A stretch of 64,000 bases of DNA, taken from Bradyrhizobium ivorense (GTDB lineage: Bacteria > Pseudomonadota > Alphaproteobacteria > Rhizobiales > Xanthobacteraceae). The stretch spans positions 1-64,000 of the forward strand of contig NZ_CAADFC020000020.1 of NCBI RefSeq assembly GCF_900696085.1. Reading direction: 5' to 3'. The position numbers and the translations under genes are program-made. How positions within the stretch are numbered: the first letter of the stretch is position 1; the number at the start of each line of letters is the position of its first letter. A model generated the notes under the pieces. The model had not been told where the DNA came from. It did not search any database and saw only the letters and a list, made by a program, of their open reading frames with translations. Shown here piece by piece: positions 35,814 through 44,410 of this stretch.

Positions 35814-36170
35814 ATGCTGATTACTCCTGCGTTTGCTCAGGCTGGAGCCGGTGGTGATGCCAACAGCATGTTGATGTCGCTGCTGCCATTCGCGCTGATC
35901 TTCGTCATCATGTACTTCCTGATTCTGCGTCCGCAGCAGAAGAAGGTGCGCGATCACGCCGATCTCGTGAAGAACATCCGCCGTGGCGACACCATCGTGA
36001 CCTCCGGCGGCCTGGTCGGCAAGGTCACCAAGGTGGTCGATGACGACCAGGTCGAGTTCGAGATTTCGGACGGCGTCCGCGTGCGGCAGATGCGCCAGAT
36101 GATCTCGGGCGTGCGCGCCAAGGGCGAGCCGGCGAAGGGCGAAGCCAAGGACGAGGCGTCCGCGAGCTGA
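35814..36170 (+). CDS. yajC: Preprotein translocase subunit YajC
   Basis: A 118-residue bitopic protein of the SecDF-YajC complex. There is a short N-terminal region, one membrane helix (LLPFALIFVIMYFLILRPQQKK) and a cytoplasmic domain with RRGDTIVTSGGLVGKVTKV. It is followed by secD after 38 bp, the usual yajC-secD-secF order. Confidence 0.96.
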   Translation: MLITPAFAQAGAGGDANSMLMSLLPFALIFVIMYFLILRPQQKKVRDHADLVKNIRRGDTIVTSGGLVGKVTKVVDDDQVEFEISDGVRVRQMRQMISGVRAKGEPAKGEAKDEASAS

Positions 36171-36208
36171 TCGCGCGCGGCCTCACTGGAATCTGACAGG
36201 TCAACTCG

Positions 36209-37810
36209 ATGTTGTATTTCACGCGGTGGAAGGCGCTGGCGATCGTTCTGACAGCGCTGGTGGTCTGTCTGTGCGCCGTGCCCAATTTCTTTCCCGAGGC
36301 GCAGGTCAAGAGCTGGCCGGCCTGGGCGCAGCGCCGCCTCGTGCTCGGCCTCGACCTGCAGGGCGGCTCGTATCTGCTGCTCGAGGTCGACGCCAATTAC
36401 GTCAGAAAGCAGAAGCTCGACCAGATCCGCGGTGACGTGCAGAAGGTGGTGCGCGAGAACCGCATCCTGTACACCGGCCTTGCCGTCCGCAACGATGCGG
36501 TCGAGGTGCGCATCTCCAAGGAGAGCGATCTGCCGACCGCGCTGAGCAAGCTTCGCGAGCTGTCGCAGCCGCTCGGCGGCCTGCTCGGATCGAACGGCCA
36601 GCGCAGCATGGAGGTCACCGACGCCGGAGGCGGGCTGATCAAGTTCACCGTGCCGCAGGCCGCGATCACCGAATTGCTGCGCCGGACCATCGAACAGTCG
36701 ATCCAGATCGTCGAGCGCCGCGTCAACGAGCTCGGCACCGTGGAGCCGGTGATCCAGCGCCAAGGCACCGACCGCATTCTGGTGCAGGTGCCCGGCCTGC
36801 AGGATCCGACGCGCTTGAAGGAACTGCTCGGCAAGACCGCGAAGATGGAATTCCGCATGGTCGACACCTCGGTGTCGCCAGATCAGGCCCAGCAGGGTCG
36901 GGTGCCGCCGGACTCCGAACTCTTGATGAGCACGTCGTCGCCGAAGGTGCCGTATGTCGTCAAGAAGCAGGTGCTGGTCTCCGGCGGCGAGTTGACCGAT
37001 GCCCAGCCGGGGTTCGATCAGCGCACCGGCGAGCCGATCGTCAGCTTCAAATTCAACACGACCGGCGCGCGTAAATTCGCCCAGGCGACGTCGGAGAATG
37101 TCGGCCTGCCGTTCGCGATCGTGCTGGACAACGAGGTGATCTCGGCGCCGGTCATCCGCGAGCCGATCACCGGCGGACAGGGCCAGATTTCCGGCAACTT
37201 CACTGTGCAGTCAGCAAACGACCTCGCGGTGCTGCTGCGCGCCGGCGCGCTGCCCGCGCCATTGACGGTGGTCGAGGAACGCACGGTCGGTCCGGGTCTC
37301 GGTCAGGATTCGATCGAAAAGGGCGAACTCGCGGCCTATGTCGGCTCGATCCTGGTCATCGTGTTCATGCTGGTGACCTACCGCCTGTTCGGCGTGTTCG
37401 CCAACATCGCCGTGACCATCAACGTCGCGATGATCTTCGGCCTGCTGTCGCTGCTCAACGCCACACTGACGCTGCCCGGCATCGCCGGCATCGTGCTGAC
37501 CGTCGGTATCGCGGTCGACTCCAACGTGCTGATCTACGAGCGCATCCGCGAGGAGCTGCGCGGCGGCCGCAACGCGATCTCGGCGATCGACGCCGGCTTC
37601 ACCCGGGCGCTGGCCACCATTCTCGACTCCAACATCACCACCTTCATCGCTGCCGCGGTGCTGTTCTACATCGGCACCGGACCGGTGCGCGGCTTCGCCG
37701 TGACGCTCGGCATCGGCATCATTACCACGGTGTTCACCGCCTTCACGATGACGCGCTTGATCGTCGCCACGTGGGTGCGCTGGAAGCGGCCGCAAACCGT
37801 GCCGATCTGA
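36209..37810 (+). CDS. secD: Protein translocase subunit SecD
   Basis: A 533-residue RND-superfamily membrane protein that uses the proton gradient to help release exported proteins on the periplasmic side. An N-terminal helix is followed by GLDLQGGSYLLLEVD. A large periplasmic P1 domain leads to GGQGQISGNFTVQSANDLAVLLRAGALPAPL and five C-terminal helices with GIAGIVLTVGIAVDSNVLIYERIREEL. SecF follows after 10 bp. Confidence 0.97.
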   Translation: MLYFTRWKALAIVLTALVVCLCAVPNFFPEAQVKSWPAWAQRRLVLGLDLQGGSYLLLEVDANYVRKQKLDQIRGDVQKVVRENRILYTGLAVRNDAVEVRISKESDLPTALSKLRELSQPLGGLLGSNGQRSMEVTDAGGGLIKFTVPQAAITELLRRTIEQSIQIVERRVNELGTVEPVIQRQGTDRILVQVPGLQDPTRLKELLGKTAKMEFRMVDTSVSPDQAQQGRVPPDSELLMSTSSPKVPYVVKKQVLVSGGELTDAQPGFDQRTGEPIVSFKFNTTGARKFAQATSENVGLPFAIVLDNEVISAPVIREPITGGQGQISGNFTVQSANDLAVLLRAGALPAPLTVVEERTVGPGLGQDSIEKGELAAYVGSILVIVFMLVTYRLFGVFANIAVTINVAMIFGLLSLLNATLTLPGIAGIVLTVGIAVDSNVLIYERIREELRGGRNAISAIDAGFTRALATILDSNITTFIAAAVLFYIGTGPVRGFAVTLGIGIITTVFTAFTMTRLIVATWVRWKRPQTVPI

Positions 37811-37820
37811 GAGGCCTGTC

Positions 37821-38846
37821 GTGACTCATTACGTTCTGATCGGCCTTGGCATTCTGATCGTCGTTCTGACGGTGGTCGCGGCGCTCGGCCTGATGCCGTC
37901 GCTGCGCATCGTGCCCGATGATACGCATTTCGACTTCACGCGCTTCCGCCGCATCAGCTTTCCGGTTTCGGCCGCGCTGTCGATCCTGGCGATCACGCTG
38001 TTCTTCACCCATGGCCTGAACTTCGGCATCGACTTCAAGGGCGGCACGCTGCTTGAGGTGCGTGCCAAGTCTGGCACCGCCGATATCGCGGCGATGCGCA
38101 CGAGCCTTAACGGTCTCGGCCTCGGCGAAGTGCAGCTGCAGCAGTTCGGCGGCCCGGCCGAGGTGCTGATCCGCGTCGCCGAGCAGCCGGGCGGCGACAA
38201 GGCGCAGCAGGACGCCGTCGGCAAGGTCCGTGGTGCGCTCGGCGAGTCCGTCGAGTACCGCCGCGTCGAGGTGGTGGGACCGCGCGTCTCCGGCGAATTG
38301 CTCGCGTTCGGCATGCTCGGCCTGATGCTCGCGATCGTCGGCATCCTGATCTATCTCTGGTTCCGCTTCGAGTGGCAGTTCGCACTCGGCGCCATGATCG
38401 CCAACGTGCACGACATCGTGCTCACGATCGGCTTTATGTCGATCAGCCAGGTCGACTTCGACCTCACCAGCATCGCGGCGCTCTTGACCATTCTCGGCTA
38501 CTCGCTCAACGACACCGTCGTCATCTACGACCGTATCCGCGAGATGCTGCGGCGCTACAAGAAGATGCCGATGCCGCAGCTGCTCAACGAATCGATCAAC
38601 TCGACGCTGTCGCGCTCGATCATCACCCACGTCACCGTGACCCTGGCGCTGCTCGCGCTGCTGCTGTTCGGCGGCCAGGCGATCCACAGCTTCACCGCGG
38701 TGATGATGTTCGGCGTGGTGCTGGTCGGCACCTACACCTCGATCTTCATCGCAGCGCCGATCCTGATCTATCTCGGCGTTCACAGCACGCGCGGCGAAGC
38801 GCCGGAAGCGGCGGAAAAGAAGCCGGGCGCGGCAGCCAAGAAGTAG
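37821..38846 (+). CDS. secF: Protein translocase subunit SecF
   Basis: A 341-residue partner of SecD with six helices. NFGIDFKGGTLLEVR begins the periplasmic part and LLTILGYSLNDTVVIYDRIREML the conserved TM4-TM5 region. The start is GTG (37821). It is followed 7 bp later by the Mth938-type gene, continuing the operon. Confidence 0.97.
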   Translation: MTHYVLIGLGILIVVLTVVAALGLMPSLRIVPDDTHFDFTRFRRISFPVSAALSILAITLFFTHGLNFGIDFKGGTLLEVRAKSGTADIAAMRTSLNGLGLGEVQLQQFGGPAEVLIRVAEQPGGDKAQQDAVGKVRGALGESVEYRRVEVVGPRVSGELLAFGMLGLMLAIVGILIYLWFRFEWQFALGAMIANVHDIVLTIGFMSISQVDFDLTSIAALLTILGYSLNDTVVIYDRIREMLRRYKKMPMPQLLNESINSTLSRSIITHVTVTLALLALLLFGGQAIHSFTAVMMFGVVLVGTYTSIFIAAPILIYLGVHSTRGEAPEAAEKKPGAAAKK

Positions 38847-38853
38847 CCCGGTC

Positions 38854-39237
38854 ATGAGCAACTCCTCGGACGCTCCCCATCTTCCGAGGTCGGCGCCGAT
38901 CGAGGCCTACGGCAAGGGCGGCTTCGCGTTCGCCGACATGTCGCATCGCGGCTCGCTCTTGTGCCTGCCTGACGCGATCTGGGCCTGGCCGGTGACCAGC
39001 CCGCAGCAGATCGACGAATATTCGCTGCAGAAGGTGTTCGCGGCCGCCAACGCGATCGACACGCTGATCGTCGGCACCGGCAACGAGGTCTGGGTGCCGC
39101 CCAGGGGCCTGCGTGAGGCCCTGCGCGCGGTCCGGGTGGTGCTCGATGCCATGCAGACCGGCCCGGCGATCCGCACCTACAACGTCATGCTGGGCGAGCG
39201 GCGGCGCGTCGCGGCGGCGCTGATCGCGGTGCCATGA
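38854..39237 (+). CDS. Mth938-like domain protein (NDUFAF3-type)
   Basis: A 127-residue single-domain protein of the Mth938/DUF498 family. Characteristic segments are APIEAYGKGGFAFADMSHRGSLL and IDTLIVGTGNEVWVPPRGL. The human homologue NDUFAF3 is a mitochondrial complex I assembly factor. The bacterial role is not established. It follows secF by 7 bp and overlaps the next gene by 4 bp, so it is part of the secDF transcript. Confidence 0.88.
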   Translation: MSNSSDAPHLPRSAPIEAYGKGGFAFADMSHRGSLLCLPDAIWAWPVTSPQQIDEYSLQKVFAAANAIDTLIVGTGNEVWVPPRGLREALRAVRVVLDAMQTGPAIRTYNVMLGERRRVAAALIAVP

Positions 39238-40121
39238 GCGCGACGGAAGCGCCCAGCGACACACCCAAGGAAACGCCAAAGGACGGCGCGGCCTTCTGCG
39301 CTGATCTTGTGAAGACCCATGATTTCGTGCGCTACGCCTCGACCTTGTTCGTGCCGGGTCCGGAACGCCGCGCGCTGCTGTCGATCTACGCCTTCAACGT
39401 CGAGATTTCGCGCGTGCATGAGCAGGTCAGCCAGCCGCTGCCCGGCGAGATCAGGCTGCAATGGTGGACCGACATGCTGGCCGGCAGCGGGCATGGCGGC
39501 GTCGAAGGCAATCCCGTCGCAGCCGAACTGCTGCACACCATCCGCAACCACCGCCTGCCGGTCTCGGCGCTGTCGCGCTTGGTCGAGGACCACCAGTTCG
39601 ATCTTTACAACGATCCAATGCCGTCGCTGGCCGCGCTCGAGGGATATCTCGACGCCACGGCGTCGGCACTGTTCTCGCTCGCCGCGCGCGTGATAGTGCG
39701 GCCGTCGGAGGCGATCGAACACGTGGCGCGCCATGCCGGCCTTGCCCAGGGCATGACGCAGGTGATCACCAGGCTGGCGCGGGACGCCGCGCGGCAGCAG
39801 CTGTTCCTGCCGCAGCAGTTTTTGCAGCAGCATGGCAGCAGCAAGGAGGAGGTGTTTGCCGGCAGGCTGACGCCGAACATCCGTGCCGCGGTCGATCAGC
39901 TCGCTGGCGAGGCGCAGACCCATCTTGCGACCGCACTGGCGCTGCTGGCGGATGTTCCACGCGAGGTGCGGCCGGTGTTCCTGCCGCTGGCGCATGTCAG
40001 GCGCGAGCTGAAGCTGATGGCGCGGGCCGACAGCGATCCGTTCCTGGCAAGGCCGGCGTCGCGCCTGCGCATTCTCTGGGCGCTATGGCGCGCCGCCCGC
40101 ACGCGGGAATTCGGCGGTTAA
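39234..40121 (+). CDS. Phytoene/squalene synthase-family protein (NDUFAF6-type)
   Basis: A 295-residue all-alpha isoprenoid-synthase-fold protein. It resembles the squalene/phytoene synthase family (YASTLFVPGPERRALLSIYAFNVEISRVHEQV), but the first aspartate-rich catalytic motif is not intact. This matches the NDUFAF6 branch rather than a true synthase, and no carotenoid genes are nearby. Its position directly after an NDUFAF3-type gene supports a shared respiratory-assembly role, by inference. It ends in a TTAA shared with the convergent gene. Confidence 0.85.
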   Translation: MSATEAPSDTPKETPKDGAAFCADLVKTHDFVRYASTLFVPGPERRALLSIYAFNVEISRVHEQVSQPLPGEIRLQWWTDMLAGSGHGGVEGNPVAAELLHTIRNHRLPVSALSRLVEDHQFDLYNDPMPSLAALEGYLDATASALFSLAARVIVRPSEAIEHVARHAGLAQGMTQVITRLARDAARQQLFLPQQFLQQHGSSKEEVFAGRLTPNIRAAVDQLAGEAQTHLATALALLADVPREVRPVFLPLAHVRRELKLMARADSDPFLARPASRLRILWALWRAARTREFGG

Positions 40122-40402
40122 CTTTCTTGCTTGGGGATGTGCTTGGTGAAGATCCGGATCGTCGCGCCCTTGACCGGCGGGGCGCTGTCGTGGATGCCGG
40201 ACGCGATTTGCTCAATCATGTCGCGCAGCGCGACGAACTGCGCCTGGCGCGCCATGCTCGGCGTGCCCCGCGTTCCGGCCAGTTCATCCATCGCGGCGTC
40301 GCTGATCTGGCATTCGATTTCCTGATCGCCGTTCATCATGGTGAATCCGAACGCCATCCGCTCGGAATCATAACCCCCGATACGGCCACGGGTGAGTGGC
40401 AT
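40118..40402 (-). CDS. DUF1488-like small protein
   Basis: A 94-residue protein, start taken at ATG 40402 (MPLTRGRIGGYDSERM). N-terminal wording of this type (SYD/GYD...R..V.F) is seen in DUF1488 proteins, here GYDSERMAFGFTMMNGDQEIEC. There is no signal peptide or membrane segment. It is convergent with the NDUFAF6-type gene, the two stops sharing TTAA, and lies 79 bp downstream of the kinase-like gene on the same strand. Function unknown. Confidence 0.7.
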   Translation of the reverse strand: MPLTRGRIGGYDSERMAFGFTMMNGDQEIECQISDAAMDELAGTRGTPSMARQAQFVALRDMIEQIASGIHDSAPPVKGATIRIFTKHIPKQES

Positions 40403-40481
40403 CAAACTTGTCCCTTGAGCGCGCGCTGCCACTGCAAGAGTGGGGCTTCGCGCCGTGTTTGTCGAGGCCTACGAGGCCTCT

Positions 40482-41600
40482 CTACGACGCCTCTCTCTTG
40501 GCTGACGCTTGGTCCATCTCGGCCACTTCGAAGTTGAAGCGGTCGCGCAGGTTCTTGCGTTGCTCGAGAATGTCCTTGAGGAATTCACGGTCGGCATCGC
40601 TGCGCATCATCGGCTCGATCAGATCGACCTGGTTCATCGCGACGAGCTGCAGGATTTCGGTGCGCGGCTTGCCGGCGGCGTCGCGCGGCAGCGCGTGCAC
40701 CACCTGGATATGTTCGGGCGGCTTGACGCCCTTCGCCGCGGCGAGCTCGCTGCGCAGCGTTTTCTCCAGCGCGGACTGATCCGCCTCGACGAAGGCATAG
40801 AGGCCGACGCCGACACGGCGGTCGGCAAACGCCACGATCGCGGTATCGCGCACCTCCGGATTGCGGCGGATCAGGTCGACCAGAACCGGCGCGTCGTTGA
40901 CCAGCCGCCGGCCGCCGCCCTCGCGGTCGGTGAAATTGAAGATGCCGCGGGTGATCGCCTGATAGACCTTCTTGCCGGTCTTCAGCCAGATGCTGGCGAA
41001 CGGCGACTTTCGCGCCAGCACCTTGCGCTCTTTCGGCGTCAGCGCCTCCGGCGCGTAGCTGCGCTTGTGCTTCAGCAAATGGCGCAGATCCTCGTAGGCT
41101 GCGATACGGAACAGCCGGCTGCGGGTCTTGAAGCAGGCGGCGAGCTGGAAGTCGGTGAGATAGGCGCGGCCGTCGCGGCCGACCAGCCAGTTCTGCTCCT
41201 TGGCGAGGTCGTTGTGGCAGATGCCGGCGCGATGCAGCTTGCGCAGCGCGGCCTTGGCCGAGCGGAAGTAGGCGAGGTCACCGTGCGGCTTGGCCAGATG
41301 CAGCGCCACGCCGTCGATGAAGCCGCGCACCAGCGCGCGCCGGCCGGCCCACAGCAGTTTTGGGCCGACGTCGAGATCGCGCGCCAGCATCAGCGCGCGG
41401 CGCTCGCGCCAGAACAAATGCAGCGCGAGGCCGAACGACCAGAACGGCACCTGGTCGAGCCGGCGCAGCACGCCCTCGACCTCGCCGTCGGCGCTGCGGA
41501 AGCGGCCGCGCTCGACGGTCGAGAACACGTCGCGCTTGAGCAGCACGCCCTGGCTCCATCGCGCCGACAGGGTGGCCGCGTCGTCTTTCGGCAGGCTCAT
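40482..41600 (-). CDS. Kinase-like protein fused to an ANL (AMP-binding) C-terminal domain
   Basis: A 372-residue protein. Residues about 25-215 form a protein-kinase-like fold: catalytic-loop segment CHNDLAKEQNWLV (H129, D131, N137) and metal aspartate D150 in LTDF (DFG replaced by DFQ). The usual N-lobe VAxK lysine seems replaced (GVLRRL). Residues about 232-320 match the C-terminal domain of acyl-CoA synthetases (LIRRNPEVRDTAIVAFADRR, then LPRDAAGKPRTEIL with the swivel-domain lysine K311). There is no ANL N-terminal domain. It starts 5 bp after the trmFO stop, so the two are co-transcribed. The combination of activities is unexplained. Confidence 0.82.
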   Translation of the reverse strand: MSLPKDDAATLSARWSQGVLLKRDVFSTVERGRFRSADGEVEGVLRRLDQVPFWSFGLALHLFWRERRALMLARDLDVGPKLLWAGRRALVRGFIDGVALHLAKPHGDLAYFRSAKAALRKLHRAGICHNDLAKEQNWLVGRDGRAYLTDFQLAACFKTRSRLFRIAAYEDLRHLLKHKRSYAPEALTPKERKVLARKSPFASIWLKTGKKVYQAITRGIFNFTDREGGGRRLVNDAPVLVDLIRRNPEVRDTAIVAFADRRVGVGLYAFVEADQSALEKTLRSELAAAKGVKPPEHIQVVHALPRDAAGKPRTEILQLVAMNQVDLIEPMMRSDADREFLKDILEQRKNLRDRFNFEVAEMDQASAKREAS

Positions 41601-41605
41601 GATGA

Positions 41606-43039
41606 TCAGGCCGCCGCCGCTACGCGCAGGTGCTCTGCGATCCAGTGATCGAGATCGGCAAGCGCGCGGGCGCTGATCGCCTGCTTCTTGGCGACCGTCT
41701 TCTCGTTGCCGCGCAGCCGCGAGCCGTCCGGTTTTTTCGTCGGCGGACTGGCGAGCGGCGGGAACAGGCCGAAATTGATGTTCATCGGCTGGAACGAGCG
41801 CGGCCCTTGCTCGATCGTCTCGATATGCCCGCCGGTGATGTGGCCGAGCAGCGCGCCGAGCGCAGTGGTAGCCGGCGGCGGCGTCAGCGAGGCGCCGCGC
41901 GCGTCGGCGGCGGCGCAGAGGCCCGCGATGAGGCCGACGCTCGCCGACTCCACATAGCCCTCGCAGCCGGTCATCTGTCCTGCAAAACGCAGCCGCGGCT
42001 GGGCGCGCAGGCGCAACTGGGCGTCGAGCAGTTTTGGCGAGTTGAGGAAGGTGTTGCGATGCAGGCCGCCGAGGCGGGCGAACTCCGCCTGCCCGAGGCC
42101 GGGAATGGTGTGGAACACGCGCTGCTGCGCGCCGTGCTTCAGCTTGGTCTGGAAGCCGACGATGTTGTAGAGCGTGCCGAGCTTGTTGTCCTGCCGCAGC
42201 TGGACGATCGCATACGGCTTCACCGTCGGATTGTGCGGATTAGTGAGCCCGACCGGCTTCATCGGCCCGTGGCGCAGCGTCTCGTGCCCGCGCTCGGCCA
42301 TCACCTCGACCGGCAGACAGCCGTCGAAATAGGGCGTGTTGGTCTCCCACTCCTTGAAGTCGACCTTCTCGCCCTCGCGCAGCGCCGTAACGAAAGCATC
42401 GTACTGTTCCTTCGTCATCGGGCAGTTGATGTAGTCGGCGCCGGTGCCGCCGGGCCCGACCTTGTCGTAGCGCGACTGGAACCAGGCCACCGACATGTCG
42501 ATGGAATCCCTGTGCACGATCGGCGCGATCGCATCGAAGAACGCCAGCGCGCTCTCATCGGTCAGCTGCCGGATCGCATCGGCAAGCGGCGCCGAGGTGA
42601 GGGGGCCGGTCGCGACGATCACGTTGCTCCAGTCGGCCGGCGGCAGGCCGGCGACTTCCTCGCGGCTGAGCTCGATGTTTGGATGCTCGTGCAGGGCTTT
42701 TGTCACGGCCGCCGAGAAGCCGTCGCGATCGACCGCCAGCGCGCCGCCGGCGGGCACTTGGTTGGCGTCGGCCGACCGCATGATCAGCGAGCCCAGCCGC
42801 CGCATCTCGGCGTGCAGCAGCCCGACCGCATTGTTGGCGGCGTCATCGGAGCGGAACGAGTTCGAGCAGACCAGCTCGGCGCAGCCGTCGGTGCGGTGCG
42901 CCTCGGTCATCCGCTGCGGACGCATTTCATGCAGGACGACGCGGACGCCGGAATTGGCGACCTGCCAGGCGGCTTCCGAGCCGGCGAGCCCCGCGCCCAC
43001 GATGTGCACGGGTTGGGAAGAGGAGTGATGCGGTGTCAT
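41606..43039 (-). CDS. trmFO: Methylenetetrahydrofolate-tRNA-(uracil-54-C5)-methyltransferase
   Basis: A folate- and FAD-dependent enzyme making ribothymidine at tRNA position 54, 477 residues. The N-terminal dinucleotide-binding motif is HIVGAGLAGSEAAWQVA. Also conserved are EMRPQRMTEAHRTDGCAELVCSNSFRSDD, with its family cysteine, and RFAGQMTGCEGYVESASVGLIAG. TrmFO replaces TrmA in many alphaproteobacteria. The kinase/ANL gene follows in the same transcript. Confidence 0.96.
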   Translation of the reverse strand: MTPHHSSSQPVHIVGAGLAGSEAAWQVANSGVRVVLHEMRPQRMTEAHRTDGCAELVCSNSFRSDDAANNAVGLLHAEMRRLGSLIMRSADANQVPAGGALAVDRDGFSAAVTKALHEHPNIELSREEVAGLPPADWSNVIVATGPLTSAPLADAIRQLTDESALAFFDAIAPIVHRDSIDMSVAWFQSRYDKVGPGGTGADYINCPMTKEQYDAFVTALREGEKVDFKEWETNTPYFDGCLPVEVMAERGHETLRHGPMKPVGLTNPHNPTVKPYAIVQLRQDNKLGTLYNIVGFQTKLKHGAQQRVFHTIPGLGQAEFARLGGLHRNTFLNSPKLLDAQLRLRAQPRLRFAGQMTGCEGYVESASVGLIAGLCAAADARGASLTPPPATTALGALLGHITGGHIETIEQGPRSFQPMNINFGLFPPLASPPTKKPDGSRLRGNEKTVAKKQAISARALADLDHWIAEHLRVAAAA

Positions 43040-43096
43040 CGCGCAGCGTTAGCGCGTTTCGGTCCCGCATGCATCTGAAACCGCGCCACAAACGAC

Positions 43097-43121
43097 AACG
43101 CCCGCTGCGGGAGCGGGCGTT
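43097..43121 (-). terminator. Rho-independent terminator after the DUF1127 gene
   Basis: Perfect hairpin AACGCCCGCT / AGCGGGCGTT with a 5-base loop, 40 bp past the DUF1127 stop on the minus strand. The tail is only moderately T-rich (GTCGTTTGT). It separates this gene from trmFO downstream. Confidence 0.7.
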
Positions 43122-43160
43122 ATCCGTCATTCAAATGGCTTCCAGATGGCTTGCCGGCGA

Positions 43161-43313
43161 TTAGCCGTTGTAGGTACCGGCAGCAACGCGCGGAATGTCC
43201 GAGCGATCGAGGCCGATATCGGCCAGCTCGCGATCGCTGAGCTGGGACAGTTCGCTGACATTGCGCTGATAATCCCGGAAAGCCTGGATCATGCGGATGA
43301 GCGAGAGCAGCAT
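43161..43313 (-). CDS. DUF1127 (YjiS-like) small protein
   Basis: A 50-residue protein reading MLLSLIRMIQAFRDYQ then LSQLSDRELADIGLDRSDI, the DUF1127 signature. The ATG at 43313 has AGGAG 8 bp upstream, and the stop is TAA at 43161. DUF1127 proteins are small arginine-rich proteins. In several alphaproteobacteria members bind RNA or affect phosphate/carbon metabolism and stress. The function here is not known. A TATATT box about 60 bp upstream may be its -10 element. Confidence 0.88.
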   Translation of the reverse strand: MLLSLIRMIQAFRDYQRNVSELSQLSDRELADIGLDRSDIPRVAAGTYNG

Positions 43314-44071
43314 AGTAGTCTCCTAGTAGTTCAGATTCAGCCCTTCCGGGGCCAAATCGTTGAAATGAATATAGATCGGATTTTGCACTGCAGTAGTTCC
43401 GATGTTGCGATGCAGCTAAGCCCAAAATGCATGGCGACGCTAAGTTTTGATTAAATGTTTCGGTCCAGCGGAGGAGGTGCAGGGAATAGAGTTCCTCCTA
43501 GCCGATGCCAACCGAAAGAAACTCTGCTTTGTCAGTACCTTGTTCGAACATTTCGTCTCCACCCCATCGCCCAAGAGGTGGTAATTCAGGACCGGTAAAT
43601 CAAGCGCCGGTTGTCCCGGGCCCAACTCGGTTTCGATCGGGTTCCATGCGCGATTCGCATGCAACCTGAAGACATAAAAATGATCTTTAGTTCACTTCAT
43701 GTCGAGGATTGCGGGCGAAGAGCATTAGCGGCAATCCGCTGCATTGACGATGCAGGTATTCTCGTCCGTCTGGACGGGCAAGTCCGCAATCGACCGCGCA
43801 TGATCGCGCAGGATGCATTGCTGAATATCGCAACTGCGAACCATTCAGCGGCTCGATTGAAGTGGCGCTGCAGCAGATGCGATCGCAGTGCACTTCCTTA
43901 CCGGCTTGTAATCAAAACACGATGCAACGCATGCGCGCTACGCGTGCAGCGCTCATCACATTTGCATCGCGCGGATTTCATTCTGAACGCTGTCGGGAAC
44001 AGGCGAATAATCATTTCGCAGATTCCGCAATCACGCTGGTTTCTGTCTAAGAAAAAAGATGGATAATTCCC
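43314..44071. other. 758-bp AT-richer gap between DUF1127 and a small exported protein gene
   Basis: The composition is markedly lower in GC than the flanks, and stop codons interrupt every frame with no family-like product. Near 43470-43500 an AGGAGG segment faces CCTCCT some 20 bases on, a possible hairpin. It must hold the promoters for both divergent genes. A small RNA or the remains of a lost gene are possible, but neither is supported. Confidence 0.4.
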
Positions 44072-44332
44072 ATGATCAAAACATTGATCGGCGCAGCCGC
44101 AATGGCTGCCGTTGCGTTCGCTGTTCCCGCTCACGCCGCCAAGAGGGGCGTCGGATGCAGTGGTGACAACCTCGGCAAGACCGAATCCGCTATCGAAGCC
44201 ATGGCCGACACCGAGGTCAAATTCGCCGCCGAGAAGGAAATGTCGCTGGCTCAGGACGCGATGCTCAATGGCAAGATGGGCGCCTGCGGCATGCACCTGA
44301 CCAAGGCTGCGCGCGCCAGCATGGCGAAGTAA
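44072..44332 (+). CDS. Small exported protein of unknown function
   Basis: 86 residues with a clear signal peptide (LIGAAAMAAVAFAVPAHAA, cleavage after AHA). The mature part of about 64 residues has two cysteines (GVGCSGDN and GACGMHL) that could form a disulfide, and helical character between them. No known family was recognised. A strong terminator follows 18 bp after the stop, so it is probably transcribed alone. Confidence 0.8.
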   Translation: MIKTLIGAAAMAAVAFAVPAHAAKRGVGCSGDNLGKTESAIEAMADTEVKFAAEKEMSLAQDAMLNGKMGACGMHLTKAARASMAK

Positions 44333-44350
44333 GCCTTTGCTCAAGGCGAT

Positions 44351-44390
44351 AAGGGCCGGTCGCCTGGGGCGATCGGCCCTTTGATTTTGT
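44351..44390 (+). terminator. Rho-independent terminator
   Basis: A 14-bp stem (44351-44364 with 44368-44381) with one G-T wobble and a 3-base loop, followed by TGATTTTGTT. It serves the small exported protein gene. Confidence 0.8.
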
Positions 44391-44410
44391 TCGCTTCGAT
44401 CGACGACGCG

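Noticed and set aside
39234..40121. Annotation as a true phytoene or squalene synthase of carotenoid/hopanoid synthesis.
   Set aside because: The aspartate-rich motifs are not intact and no carotenoid or hopanoid gene is nearby; the NDUFAF6-type branch fits better.
43330..43420. A GGAAC-N17-CGAT match upstream of the DUF1127 gene as an EcfG promoter.
   Set aside because: The -10 half departs from CGTT and a TATATT box nearby is at least as good, so the sigma factor cannot be assigned.
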